Positions 17,457 through 25,766 are shown, numbered from the stretch's first letter. The stretch is 64,000 nucleotides of DNA from Sandaracinaceae bacterium (GCA_016706685.1 JADJJE010000057.1:62001-126000), one strand, 5' to 3'. Notes: generated by a model from the letters alone, not told the origin. A program made the numbers and translations.

Positions 17457-18137
17457 ATGACTCCCTCGTGGAGAGAGCTTGGGCGCGCGGTCGCGCTGGG
17501 GATCGTTGCAGGGGTAGTGATGCTTCGGCCCGAGCCCATTGCGTCCCAACGCGACGCTGTCGATGCCCCTGCTGCGGTTGGCCGCCGGATCGAGCGAGCG
17601 AACAGCCGCACTGCGCTGCGCGCCGTTCTGCACGACCTGATGCTCAACCTGCCATCGACACGCGAGCCAGACCCCGTCTGCGATGACTCGACGCGGGAGG
17701 CTTGTGCCTGGAGGTTCCTCGGCCGCGAGGCACTACGGAAGAGCCACCGTCTGCACGACTCGGAAGCGCGCCGAGTGCTGGAAGCTTCGGCGCTGCGGCG
17801 CGAGTACGCGGACATCGACAGTGCATGCTTCGATGATCCCGTCCAGGTTGCCCTACTGCTGCACTTCGCCTTCGTGCGACGCGCGGACCCCCTCGTGGCC
17901 CCCGCCTCCAGCTGCCGGCTCGACGGTCTCGCTCGCATGTCTAGCGATCGCCCGGAGGGACCCCACTGGTGGGTTCGCGTCGAAGAACGGCGAGGTCGTG
18001 CCGCCACGATCGACCTGATTCATCGCGATCACTCGCGCACCAGCGCGGGGCTGACGGACAACGTCTTCTCGAGCTATGAGCTCCGGCAGCGTCAATCCGA
18101 GTGGTGGTACGTGGGCGGCCACGTGACCTCGAACTGA
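17457..18137 (+). CDS. Hypothetical protein with N-terminal membrane anchor
   Basis: A 226-residue protein that I do not recognise. It has a hydrophobic N-terminal segment (LGRAVALGIVAGVVML), then a soluble alpha/beta region with four or five cysteines (PVCDDSTREACAWRF, DSACFDD, SSCRLDG) that may form disulfides if it is exported. The C-terminus SEWWYVGGHVTSN is aromatic. I start at ATG 17457 (MTPSWRELGR), which gives the signal-like segment; a longer frame begins at 17376. It is divergent from brnT with 114 bases between starts and stands alone. Confidence 0.55.
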   Translation: MTPSWRELGRAVALGIVAGVVMLRPEPIASQRDAVDAPAAVGRRIERANSRTALRAVLHDLMLNLPSTREPDPVCDDSTREACAWRFLGREALRKSHRLHDSEARRVLEASALRREYADIDSACFDDPVQVALLLHFAFVRRADPLVAPASSCRLDGLARMSSDRPEGPHWWVRVEERRGRAATIDLIHRDHSRTSAGLTDNVFSSYELRQRQSEWWYVGGHVTSN

Positions 18138-18270
18138 TCGAGTGGAATCTCCCGCAGGTGTAGCCGCCGCCTCGGCAGGGGCGGGGTCTTGGGGTCCGGG
18201 GCTCCCGCTTCTCCAAAGGGCGTGGAATTTTCCGACGGACCGACCGTACGACGCGATACCATCGCCGCCC

Positions 18271-19410
18271 ATGCAACCGCCGCCCACCGACCCTAGCGCC
18301 CCGTCTGCCGCGCCTGCTGCGGGCCACAAGTTCCCGTGTCCTTCGTGCGGTGCGCCCGAGATGGCGTGGGACGCCACCACGCAGTCGCTCAAGTGCCCGT
18401 ACTGCCACCACGTGCACGAGATCGCGGCGGCGGCGGGCTCGCAGGACATCGTGGAGCACGACCTGCAGTCCGGCCTCACCATGGCCACGCAGCGCGGCTT
18501 CGGCGCCACCACGCGCACCATCAACTGCAAGACCTGCGGCGCCACGGTGGCCTTCGGCGGCCAGAGCATCAGCACCCGCTGCGACTTCTGCGGGTCACCG
18601 CACGTGCTCGAGCAGGAGAGCAACCGCAACCTCATCCGGCCCGAGTCCATCGTGCCCTTCGGCGTGGACCAGAACCGCGCGAAGAACATGTTCTCGGAGT
18701 GGATCGGCGGCCTGTGGTTTCGCCCGTCGGACCTCAAGAAGCGGGCCAGCGTGGGCGAGATCAACGGGGTCTACATCCCGTACTGGACGTTCGACGCGTG
18801 GGTGAACTCCAGCTGGACGGCGCAGGCCGGCCACGACTACCAGGAGCAGGAGCACTACTGGGGTAAGGACGCGAACGGCAACAACGTGCAGATGACGCGC
18901 ACGGTGACCAAGACGCGCTGGCAGCCGGCGTGGGGCTCGCGCCAGGACCACCACGACGACGTGCTGGTGTGCGCCGGGCGCGGCTTGCCCGAGGCGCTGG
19001 TGCAGCAGCTGCACGGCTTCGAGCTCAACCAGCTGCGGCCCTATGACCCGGGCTTCTTGTCGGGCTGGCGCGCGGAGGAGTACGCCGTGGACCTCAACGA
19101 GGCCTGGGGCAAGGGGCTCAAGAAGATCGAGGCCACGCAGCAGCAGCGCTGTCACAACGACGTGCGCGCCGACCGCGTGCAGAACCTGAACGTGATGAAC
19201 CAGTTCGGGCAAGAGAAGTTCAAGCACATCCTCTTGCCCATCTGGATCGCGTCGTATCGCTACAACGACAAGGTCTTCCGCTTCCTGATCAACGGTCAGA
19301 ACGGCCAGGTGCAGGGTGAAGCCCCCTACAGCTGGGTGAAGATCTTCTTCTTCAGCGTCTTCGTGCTGATGGTGGTCATGCTCATCTGCCTGCTCACGCA
19401 GGGCAACTGA
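18271..19410 (+). CDS. Zinc-ribbon membrane protein
   Basis: A 379-residue protein with two zinc ribbons: CPSCGAPEM paired with CPYCHHVHEI (about residues 25-55), and CKTCGATV paired with CDFCGSPHV (about 85-115). A beta-rich domain follows (GVYIPYWTFDAWVNSSWTAQ) and a single C-terminal membrane helix (FFFSVFVLMVVMLICLL). TFIIB-type zinc-ribbon proteins of this layout are widespread in bacteria, without a settled function. The soluble part should be cytoplasmic and tail-anchored. The degenerate phosphatase gene follows after 7 bases, so they are probably co-transcribed. Confidence 0.75.
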   Translation: MQPPPTDPSAPSAAPAAGHKFPCPSCGAPEMAWDATTQSLKCPYCHHVHEIAAAAGSQDIVEHDLQSGLTMATQRGFGATTRTINCKTCGATVAFGGQSISTRCDFCGSPHVLEQESNRNLIRPESIVPFGVDQNRAKNMFSEWIGGLWFRPSDLKKRASVGEINGVYIPYWTFDAWVNSSWTAQAGHDYQEQEHYWGKDANGNNVQMTRTVTKTRWQPAWGSRQDHHDDVLVCAGRGLPEALVQQLHGFELNQLRPYDPGFLSGWRAEEYAVDLNEAWGKGLKKIEATQQQRCHNDVRADRVQNLNVMNQFGQEKFKHILLPIWIASYRYNDKVFRFLINGQNGQVQGEAPYSWVKIFFFSVFVLMVVMLICLLTQGN

Positions 19411-19417
19411 GGCCACG

Positions 19418-20071
19418 GTGCGCGTCGAGTCCCACTCCAGCCTGCAGCTCGCGTCGGTGCACGACCACGCGCTGGCGCGCCACGGCATCGAGAAGCTCGC
19501 GGGCGGCTACGCGTTCGTGCTGACCACGGGCATCGGGCAGCCACGCACGTGGGGCTTCACGCGCACACCGCTCCAGGCGGGCTTTGCGGCGGGGCTCGTG
19601 GAGGGCGAAGCCATGCCCGCCAAGGAGCGCGTGCGGCACGCCTTCGGGGTGGCTCGCGGGCGCCTGGTCACGTGCTGCAACGCGCTCATCGAGCAGCGCG
19701 TGCCCGATGCGTCGCTCGCGGCGCTGGTGCTGCTAGACGACACCGCGCACGTCATCGCCGCGGGCCGCGTGCGGGCCTACCTGTGGCGCATGGGCGAGCA
19801 CCGCCGCCTGACGCCCGACAACGAGCAAGACCCCGAGAGCGCCAACGGCGTGCTGCGCGCGGAGCCGGCCCACTCGCAGGTGGCCCTCGAGCCGCGCGAC
19901 GTGCTGATGATGGGCTCCACCACGGCCTTCTCGCCGGCGGCCGTAGCCAAGATCGCCTCGGTCATGCAGGCCGATCCGGAGACCCCGGTGAGCATCCTGG
20001 CCACGCTCATGACCGAGCCCGCCAAGGCCAGCGGCGCGGGCGCCGCGGCGGTGGTGGTGCGGGTGCGCTGA
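19418..20071 (+). CDS. Degenerate PP2C-like protein
   Basis: A 217-residue protein with the strand order of a PP2C phosphatase. The segment HVIAAGRVRAYLWRMGEHRR, followed by LTPDNEQD, aligns with the usual GDSRxYLxRxGxLxxLTxDH. The C-terminal SGAGAAAVVVRVR aligns with the usual DNxTxVVVRV. The metal-binding Asp residues of both motifs are missing and the N-terminal DGMGG motif is absent, so I infer a binding or regulatory pseudophosphatase. It starts with GTG at 19418, 7 bases after the zinc-ribbon gene. It converges on the CPBP protease with 3 bases between stops. Confidence 0.6.
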   Translation: MRVESHSSLQLASVHDHALARHGIEKLAGGYAFVLTTGIGQPRTWGFTRTPLQAGFAAGLVEGEAMPAKERVRHAFGVARGRLVTCCNALIEQRVPDASLAALVLLDDTAHVIAAGRVRAYLWRMGEHRRLTPDNEQDPESANGVLRAEPAHSQVALEPRDVLMMGSTTAFSPAAVAKIASVMQADPETPVSILATLMTEPAKASGAGAAAVVVRVR

Positions 20072-20074
20072 CGC

Positions 20075-21385
20075 TCAGCCGCGCAGCAGCAGCGCGTAGA
20101 CCACGGGCAGCGCGATCACCCCGTTGTAGCCGAGGTGCGCAAGGATGCTGGCCAGCGTGGAGCCGGTGAACGCGCGCACTAGCGAGAACACGAGCCCCGC
20201 GCAAGCGATGCTGACGAACGAGGGCCAGGCCCCGAACGCCTGCGGCGCATGCACCAGCGCGAACAGCGCGGCGCTGAGGCCCGTGGCGAACGCACGCCCC
20301 CGCCAGTCCTCGAGCGCGCGGAAGAGCAGGCCGCGGAAGAACAGCTCCTCGGCGAAGGGGGCCACCAACCCGATGGCCAACATGGTGAGCATGCCGCTCG
20401 GCGCGCTGACCAGCTGCTCGATGGGCGCGACCCCCGTGCTGGGCACCAGGCGTGAGAGCGGCGCGAGCCCGATGCGCAGCAGCACCCCGAGCACGGGCAT
20501 GGCCAGCAGCAGCCAGGGCCACTTGCGGGGAGTCACCAGCGCCAGGCGGCCGCCGTCGCGGGTGAGCAGGAACGCGAGTAGCAGCTGGACCACGAAGAGC
20601 ACCAGCGCGCCGCCCATGGGGGTGAGCGGGCTGGGCGGGAGCACCGCGCTGAGCAGGAACGCCAGCAGCAAGCCAGCCAGCGCGATGGCCACCACGCGGA
20701 GAGGCTTCGGCGGGGTGGGCGCATCGAGCGCGGTGAGCTCCTCGGCCGCGTCCTCGGCCAAGAGTTCCGCGGCCGCCAGCTCCTCGAACGCGCTGGGCTT
20801 CGGGGAGCGCACGAGCCAGGCGCCGGTGAGCACCAGGATGCCCAGCCACGCCAGCAGCGGGCCCGTCATGTGGGCCTTGCCCAGCGGGCGCAGCGCCGTG
20901 ACGTGCGTCCACAGCCGCGTGTCGGCGGCCCCCACGCTGCTCACCGGGGCGCGGGCCTCGCCCTCGCGCGCCGCGGGCGGCATCTCCAGCACCACGCTGA
21001 AGTCGCCCTCGCCCGTGAGGCCGTTGGTGCGCGCCAGGTCCACGCAGGCGCCCTCGGGCCCGGAGCGGCGCGTGGCCAGCCGGGTCTCGTCCAGCGTCAC
21101 GCGCAGCACCTCCTCAGTGGGCTCGTGGTGATAGATGACGAAGGACGCGCGCTTCCACGTGGCGGGCTCGAACCCGTCGGTGGCGCACACGCTGAACGAC
21201 ACGCTCTGCCCGCGCGCGAGCGACAGCCGGCCGAGCGTGGCGGTGGGCTCCCGCAGCTCGCCGAGCGCCTGCAGCGGCCCGCGGTAGTCGCGCTCGTCCA
21301 CGGCCAGCGTGGACACCTCCGACAGCGTGAGCAGCAGCCCTGCCACACCGAGGAGCGCTCCGAGGACGAGCAGCGCGCGACGCAT
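20075..21385 (-). CDS. CPBP-family intramembrane protease
   Basis: A 436-residue membrane protein. It has an N-terminal membrane segment, an extracytoplasmic beta-rich region (about 30-165), then seven or more helices. The last 110 residues carry the CPBP (Abi/Rce1-like) glutamic protease motifs: FAEELFFRGLLFR (EExxxR), ALFALVHAPQ (FxxxH) and ILAHLGYNG (HxxxN). Such proteins cleave membrane-linked substrates and in some bacteria serve in peptide maturation or self-immunity. The large added N-terminal domain is unusual for the family and could bind the substrate. The start ATG 21385 lies 15 bases from the divergent moaD-moaE start. Confidence 0.85.
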   Translation of the reverse strand: MRRALLVLGALLGVAGLLLTLSEVSTLAVDERDYRGPLQALGELREPTATLGRLSLARGQSVSFSVCATDGFEPATWKRASFVIYHHEPTEEVLRVTLDETRLATRRSGPEGACVDLARTNGLTGEGDFSVVLEMPPAAREGEARAPVSSVGAADTRLWTHVTALRPLGKAHMTGPLLAWLGILVLTGAWLVRSPKPSAFEELAAAELLAEDAAEELTALDAPTPPKPLRVVAIALAGLLLAFLLSAVLPPSPLTPMGGALVLFVVQLLLAFLLTRDGGRLALVTPRKWPWLLLAMPVLGVLLRIGLAPLSRLVPSTGVAPIEQLVSAPSGMLTMLAIGLVAPFAEELFFRGLLFRALEDWRGRAFATGLSAALFALVHAPQAFGAWPSFVSIACAGLVFSLVRAFTGSTLASILAHLGYNGVIALPVVYALLLRG

Positions 21386-21400
21386 GGCGCAAATCCTGTC

Positions 21401-22099
21401 ATGTTCGGGGGCGTGACGGATCAAGAGATCACGGTTCGGTACTTTGCCGGCGCGCGCGAGCTGGCGGGCGTCCCCGAAGAGCACCTCGCGCTCGGCACCA
21501 TCGGCACCCACGCGGAGCTGCGCGCGGCCCTCGGGGCGCGGCACCCGGGGCTCGCCCCGCTGCTGGGCTGCATGCGCCTGGCCGTGAACGACGCCTTCGT
21601 GGACGCCTCGTATCAGCCCCGCGCGGGCGACGTGGTGGACGTGCTGCCGCCCGTGGCCGGGGGCTCGCTGCCGCTGGCCGAGATCCGCACCACGCCGCTG
21701 TCCATGGACGAGGTCTATGCCGCCGTGGCACATCCGTCGGCGGGGGGCGTCACGCTCTTCGTGGGTGTGGTCCGCGACACGGCCGACGGGCGCCCGGTGG
21801 CGCGCCTCGACTACGAGCACCACCCGGCTCTCGCCATCGCCGAGCTACGCGCCGTGCTGCGCGAGGTCATGGACGAGCTGGCCAGCGAAGGGGTCCGGCT
21901 GGCCGCTACCCACCGCATCGGGGAGCTCGCCGTGGGTGACCTAGCCGTGGTGGTGGGCGCCTCGGCCCCGCACCGGGACGCGGCGTTTCGCGGCTGCCGG
22001 CTGGCCATCGACCGCATCAAGGAGCGGGTGCCCATCTGGAAGAAGGAGTGGGAGCCCGGCGGCGCCGCCCACTGGGTGAACCTCGACGACCACGGTTGA
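21401..22099 (+). CDS. MoaD-MoaE fusion (molybdopterin synthase)
   Basis: A 232-residue single-chain molybdopterin synthase. Residues about 1-88 are a MoaD ubiquitin-like domain ending VLPPVAGG. Residues about 95-232 are MoaE (GVTLFVGVVRDTADGR, DYEHHPALA, ATHRIGELAVGDLAVVVG, SAPHRDAAFRGCRLAID, RIKERVPIWKKE). The complex inserts two sulfurs into cyclic pyranopterin monophosphate. The MoaD C-terminal glycine must carry a thiocarboxylate, so the internal Gly-Gly implies proteolytic release, as described for MoaX of Mycobacterium tuberculosis. The start could also be GTG 21413 (MTDQEITVRYF). No other mo-cofactor genes lie nearby. Confidence 0.85.
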   Translation: MFGGVTDQEITVRYFAGARELAGVPEEHLALGTIGTHAELRAALGARHPGLAPLLGCMRLAVNDAFVDASYQPRAGDVVDVLPPVAGGSLPLAEIRTTPLSMDEVYAAVAHPSAGGVTLFVGVVRDTADGRPVARLDYEHHPALAIAELRAVLREVMDELASEGVRLAATHRIGELAVGDLAVVVGASAPHRDAAFRGCRLAIDRIKERVPIWKKEWEPGGAAHWVNLDDHG

Positions 22100-22133
22100 C
22101 ACCCGGGAGGCCCGCTCCATAGTCTGTTCTCCT

Positions 22134-22694
22134 GTGCCAGAGACCGTTCACCACGAAGGCGAGGCCGCACGGCCGCATGCATCGCGCGCGTCCCAGCCGC
22201 CGCATTCGCAGCCGTCGAACGGGGACGTACCGGGCCCGGCCAATGGCCCGCTGACCACCGGCGACATGGCGCGCCTCACGGGCAGCACCCTCCGGACCGT
22301 ACGTTTCTACGAACAAGAAGGCCTCATTCAGCCCCTCGACCGAAAGGACGGGGGGCATCGTCAATTTGGGGCCTCGGAGCTGGAAAAGCTGCGGCTGGCG
22401 CTGGACTTGCGCGAGGCCGGGCTGAGCCTGCCGGACATCAAGCACATGTTCAGCCTGCGCCACGCCTGCACGGAGCGTGGGGGCGCCAGCGCGGCCATGA
22501 CGGCGCTGCTCAGCGAGCGAATCGGCGAAGTGCAGGAGAAGATCCTGAGGCTGCGCCGGCTGCGTGAAGAGCTCACTGCCATGGCGTCGTCGCTGACCGA
22601 GTGCGAGGGGTGTCCGCAGGGGACCTGCGAGGGCTGTGACGTGCTGGCGGCCGAGGCCGCGCCGCGCAGCTTGCGGGTGCTGCTGCAGGACTGA
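22134..22694 (+). CDS. MerR-family transcriptional regulator
   Basis: A 186-residue MerR regulator. After a disordered 40-residue leader, the winged helix is clear: LTTGDMARLTGSTLRTVRFYEQEGLIQP and GHRQFGASELEKLRLALDLREAG. A coiled-coil dimerisation helix follows (IGEVQEKILRLRRLREELTAM). The C-terminus has a four-cysteine cluster (CEGCPQGTCEGC), which may bind a metal or an Fe-S cluster. It starts with GTG 22134, 34 bases after moaD-moaE. The sensed signal is unknown. Confidence 0.85.
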   Translation: MPETVHHEGEAARPHASRASQPPHSQPSNGDVPGPANGPLTTGDMARLTGSTLRTVRFYEQEGLIQPLDRKDGGHRQFGASELEKLRLALDLREAGLSLPDIKHMFSLRHACTERGGASAAMTALLSERIGEVQEKILRLRRLREELTAMASSLTECEGCPQGTCEGCDVLAAEAAPRSLRVLLQD

Positions 22695-22757
22695 CGCGCA
22701 GCCGGGGGCGGGTGTCCCTGGACCGGGAGTGGCGGCCGCCGGAAGAAAAGCGCCGCG

Positions 22758-22816
22758 GGGACGCAAAGCGGGCCGGGCCGGGCCGACAAGGAGCCGTTCG
22801 CACCCCTGCCGGGTGC
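22758..22816 (+). promoter_or_regulatory. Structured 5' leader with c-di-GMP-I-like sequence elements
   Basis: In the 135-base gap before the small gene at 22830, GGGACGCAAAGC (22758-22769) is identical to the conserved 3' strand of c-di-GMP-I (GEMM) riboswitches. It is followed by GGGCC repeats and by a perfect hairpin GCACCC-ctgcc-GGGTGC (22800-22816) just before the ribosome site AAAGG. The matching 5' element GCAAACC is not found, so the riboswitch call is doubtful, but a regulatory leader is reasonable. Confidence 0.25.
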
Positions 22817-22829
22817 AGAAAGGCCCAGC

Positions 22830-23261
22830 ATGACCAGCTCCCGCATCGATCCCCAGCAGAGCGTCTCCGTCCGCTTGCCCTCCGAGCGCCAGACCCCCCT
22901 GCCCGCCTCGCGGCGCTTTCGGGAGGCCCTCGATGAGGGTGCCCAGCGCATCGTGGCCAGCGCCGCCTCGCTCACGGGCGTGTCGCCCCTCTCACAGTCC
23001 ACCACCGCGTCGCGCGTGGCGCCCGGGCGGGCCGCGCTGAGTGAGGCGGGCGACTCGGGCCTGCCGGACCTGGCCCCCGAGGTCGGTAGCAGCAGCGGTT
23101 CGTCGGCCGGGAGCAGCGCCACCGGGGTGCCGGACGACACCATGGAGCTGCTCGAGATGCAGCGGCGCATCGGCGCCGAGCAGGTGCACTTCTCCACGCT
23201 CTCCAACGTGCTCAAGGCGCGCCACGACACCGCCAAGTCGGTGGTGGGCAACATCCGCTGA
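22830..23261 (+). CDS. Small protein with type III secretion needle/rod-like C-terminus
   Basis: A 143-residue protein. The first 100 residues are low-complexity and Ser/Ala-rich. The last 40 form a predicted amphipathic hairpin: MELLEMQRRIGAEQ, then FSTLSNVLKARHD and TAKSVVGNIR. From memory this lines up with the end of type III needle subunits such as PrgI and MxiH (SN-x-x-K-x-x-x-D and a final I-x-N-x-R) with one gap. No other secretion genes are in the window, so the match is only suggestive; an inner-rod protein or unrelated helical hairpin are alternatives. An AAAGG ribosome site lies 8 bases upstream. It may be co-transcribed with the next two genes. Confidence 0.55.
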   Translation: MTSSRIDPQQSVSVRLPSERQTPLPASRRFREALDEGAQRIVASAASLTGVSPLSQSTTASRVAPGRAALSEAGDSGLPDLAPEVGSSSGSSAGSSATGVPDDTMELLEMQRRIGAEQVHFSTLSNVLKARHDTAKSVVGNIR

Positions 23262-23320
23262 CGCTTGCCCGTGGTGCGCCGTGGCGCGCGCTGCGGGGAG
23301 CGGCTACAAGAGCAGAGACC

Positions 23321-23722
23321 ATGACGAGCCCCATCAAACCGCCCTCGGGTCCCCCGGTTGCGCCCCTCGCGGGCCCATCCCAAGGCGCCGCCGCGCGCCC
23401 CGGCAGCTCGGCCGGCGAAGAGTTCAAAGCCAGCTTGGACGCCATGGATGGCGCGGATGGCGTGGATGGCGTGGCTGGCCGCGCGTCGGCGGCCACTGGC
23501 GCGGCCGAGGCGTCTGGCGTTCAGGCGCTGACCGCCGCGCTCCGCACCGGTGAGCTGAGCCCCGCGCAGGCGCTGGACGCACTGGTGGCGCAGGCCCTCC
23601 AGGCGCCCGACGCACAGCGCCTCGAGCCGGCCGCGCGGGCCGAGCTCGAGCAGCACCTGCGCACCATGCTGGCGGAAGACCCGTCCCTGCAAGAGCTGAC
23701 GAGCGACCTCAGCCGGACATGA
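23321..23722 (+). CDS. Small hypothetical protein
   Basis: A 133-residue protein, disordered and proline-rich for the first 40 residues. A helical C-terminal half follows: VQALTAALRTGELSPAQALD, ALVAQALQAPDAQ, ARAELEQHLRTMLAEDPSLQELTSDL. I recognise no catalytic motif. The helical half looks like a short chaperone or partner-binding module. It follows the needle-like gene by 59 bases and overlaps the lipoprotein gene start by 4 bases (ATGA), so the three probably form one transcription unit. Confidence 0.6.
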   Translation: MTSPIKPPSGPPVAPLAGPSQGAAARPGSSAGEEFKASLDAMDGADGVDGVAGRASAATGAAEASGVQALTAALRTGELSPAQALDALVAQALQAPDAQRLEPAARAELEQHLRTMLAEDPSLQELTSDLSRT

Positions 23723-24786
23723 GCCGAGGCTGGGCACGGCTGGGGGCGCTGCTCACCTGCGCCCTGCTCGGGGTGCTCCCCGCCTGCTCGGAGCGCAGCG
23801 ATCGCGCGCCACCCGCCGACGTGGACCGCATGGCGCGGCCGCGCCCTTCGCTGGACCAGGTGTACGCCCCGGCGGCCCGGGGCGAGCGCGACCCCACCTT
23901 CCGGGTGCGTGTCCCGCCGCGCCCCGATGACGAGTACACGGCACGCACGCCCGTCCCCGCGCGCCGCTTGGTGTACCGCATGCGCCTGATGGTGCACGGC
24001 ACGTTCGGCACGCCCCCGCCGGGCACGCCGGCCGCCGGCGCCGAGCTCAACCTGGACATGACGGCCGACCGCCTGCGCGCGCGCTTCCTGGGCGACACCT
24101 GGCCCCTGCAGCCCGGCGCCGAGGTGCGCGTGCGGCGCGGCGCCCCCGGCACCTACGTGTTCGATGCGCAGGGCGGCCGGCACATGGGGCCCGGCGAGCT
24201 GAGCGGCTGGTTCGTGGGCGAGCCAGTCACGCGCGAGCCCTTCATCCGCGTGCGTGCGCCGCGGGTTCCGTCCATTGGGCCTGCGCCCATGATCTGCCGG
24301 CTATTGGCCGAGTGGGGCAACGGTCGCTACAGCTCGGTGTCCAGCCGCTGCCGCGACGGCGCACCGCCGTGGTTTCGCGTGGGCACATGGTTCGGGACCC
24401 TCTCGGCGGACGTCACCATGGACCTGCCGCAGTCGTCCCTGCGCGCCGACGAGCGCGAGCCCCCGCTGCGCCAGCCGCCGGTGGAGGGCCGCACCATGAT
24501 CTCCACGGTCATGCGTGAGCGGCTGTGGCCGGCCACCACGCCCACGTACGACCCGGGCCCGCTGCCGCGCGAGCACGGCACGCTGATGGTGGAGAACCGC
24601 ACCCCACGCAAGATGGTCATCGTCGTGGACGCCGTGGCCGTGGCCTGGGTGGAGTCGGGCACCACGTTCGCCATCGAGAACCTGCCCGCGGGCACGCACT
24701 GGGTGGGCGCGCAGCACCCGTTCGGGCAGCAGGCCATCTCGCCGGTGGAGCTGCAGGTGCCGGGGACGTTCGTGGTGGACCGCTGA
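23719..24786 (+). CDS. Lipoprotein of unknown function
   Basis: A 355-residue predicted lipoprotein. The signal segment ends in a lipobox-like LPAC (LLGVLPACSERS). The mature part is rich in Pro and Arg, without membrane segments. The C-terminal 60 residues (GTLMVENRTPRKMVIVVDA, then AGTHWVGAQHPFGQQAISPV) resemble a small beta-sandwich of the PEGA type, a carbohydrate- or surface-associated fold. It starts at an ATG overlapping the previous stop. Confidence 0.65.
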   Translation: MSRGWARLGALLTCALLGVLPACSERSDRAPPADVDRMARPRPSLDQVYAPAARGERDPTFRVRVPPRPDDEYTARTPVPARRLVYRMRLMVHGTFGTPPPGTPAAGAELNLDMTADRLRARFLGDTWPLQPGAEVRVRRGAPGTYVFDAQGGRHMGPGELSGWFVGEPVTREPFIRVRAPRVPSIGPAPMICRLLAEWGNGRYSSVSSRCRDGAPPWFRVGTWFGTLSADVTMDLPQSSLRADEREPPLRQPPVEGRTMISTVMRERLWPATTPTYDPGPLPREHGTLMVENRTPRKMVIVVDAVAVAWVESGTTFAIENLPAGTHWVGAQHPFGQQAISPVELQVPGTFVVDR

Positions 24787-24817
24787 GGGGCGCGACCCCT
24801 GCGCCCGCCACCACCCC

Positions 24818-25454
24818 TCAAGGCGCAGAGAGATACGCGGCCAGCGCGCGCACGGCGGCCCCCCGATGCGAGCGCGCGTTCTTCTCGGCGGGGCTGAGCT
24901 CGGCGCTGGTGCGGCCCACGTCCGGCAGGAACAGCAGCGGGTCGTAGCCGAAGCCGTTCTCGCCGCGAGGGGCGTCCGCCACGATGCCCTCGTAGGTGCC
25001 GCGCGTCTCGAAGAGCACATCGCCGCTCGCGTTCACCAGGCACAGCGCGGCCACGAAGCGGGCCGTGCGCGCCGCGGGGGGCACGCTCGCCAGGGCGGCC
25101 AGCAGCTTCTCGTTGTTGGCCGCGTCGCGCTGCTCGCGCGTACCGTCCACGCCTGCGTACCGCGCGGAGTACACGCCAGGGGCGCCACCAAGGGCGTCCA
25201 CCTCGAGGCCCGAGTCCTCGGCCACGCACGCGCGCCCGGTGAGCTGGGCGTACCCCACGGCCTTCTTGCGGGCGTTCTCCTCGAACGTCAGGCCGTCCTC
25301 TTCGGGCTCCGGGCGGCAGCGCGCCGTCCGGGTAGAGGTCCGCCAGGCTCAGGACGTGCACTCCGAGTGGTTGGAGGACCTCGCGCACCTCGCGCACCTT
25401 GTTGGGGTTGCCGGTGGCCAGCAGGATCTCGGTGAGGGTGGGGGCGGTGTCCAT
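24818..25454 (-). pseudogene. rdgB: rdgB/HAM1-type NTP pyrophosphatase gene with a +1 frameshift
   Basis: RdgB hydrolyses non-canonical nucleotides such as dITP and XTP. The N-terminal part is read from ATG 25454 (MDTAPTLTEILLATGNPNK, then VREVREVLQPLGVHVLSL, to about DGALPP). The rest continues in another frame (EPEEDGLTFEENARKKA, GRACVAEDSGLEVDALGG, NGFGYDPLLFLPD, AELSPAEKNARSHRG). One extra base in the CCGGGC run at about 25309-25314 accounts for the break. Everything else is intact and conserved, so either a recent inactivation or a sequencing error is likely; the latter seems more probable to me given the homopolymer context. Without the break the protein would be about 210 residues, normal for the family. 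Confidence 0.8.
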
Positions 25455-25513
25455 CGCGCGGGGAGCCTGTCGCAAGGAGTGGATCGAAACAAGCGCCAGC
25501 GAGGCCCACTGCA

Positions 25514-25666
<153 letters not shown>

Positions 25667-25766
25667 CCCACGCCCACGCTCACGTGGGGGCAACGTACCT
25701 GCGGGCATTGGGCTTCGCCCCCGTTCGGAGCTTGACGGGGGAGCCCACGTGCTTTGAAGTGCCGCC

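Noticed and set aside
20870..21400. Long open frame continuing upstream of the MoaD-MoaE start
   Set aside because: It runs antisense to the CPBP protease gene and shows no MoaD-like sequence before the ATG.
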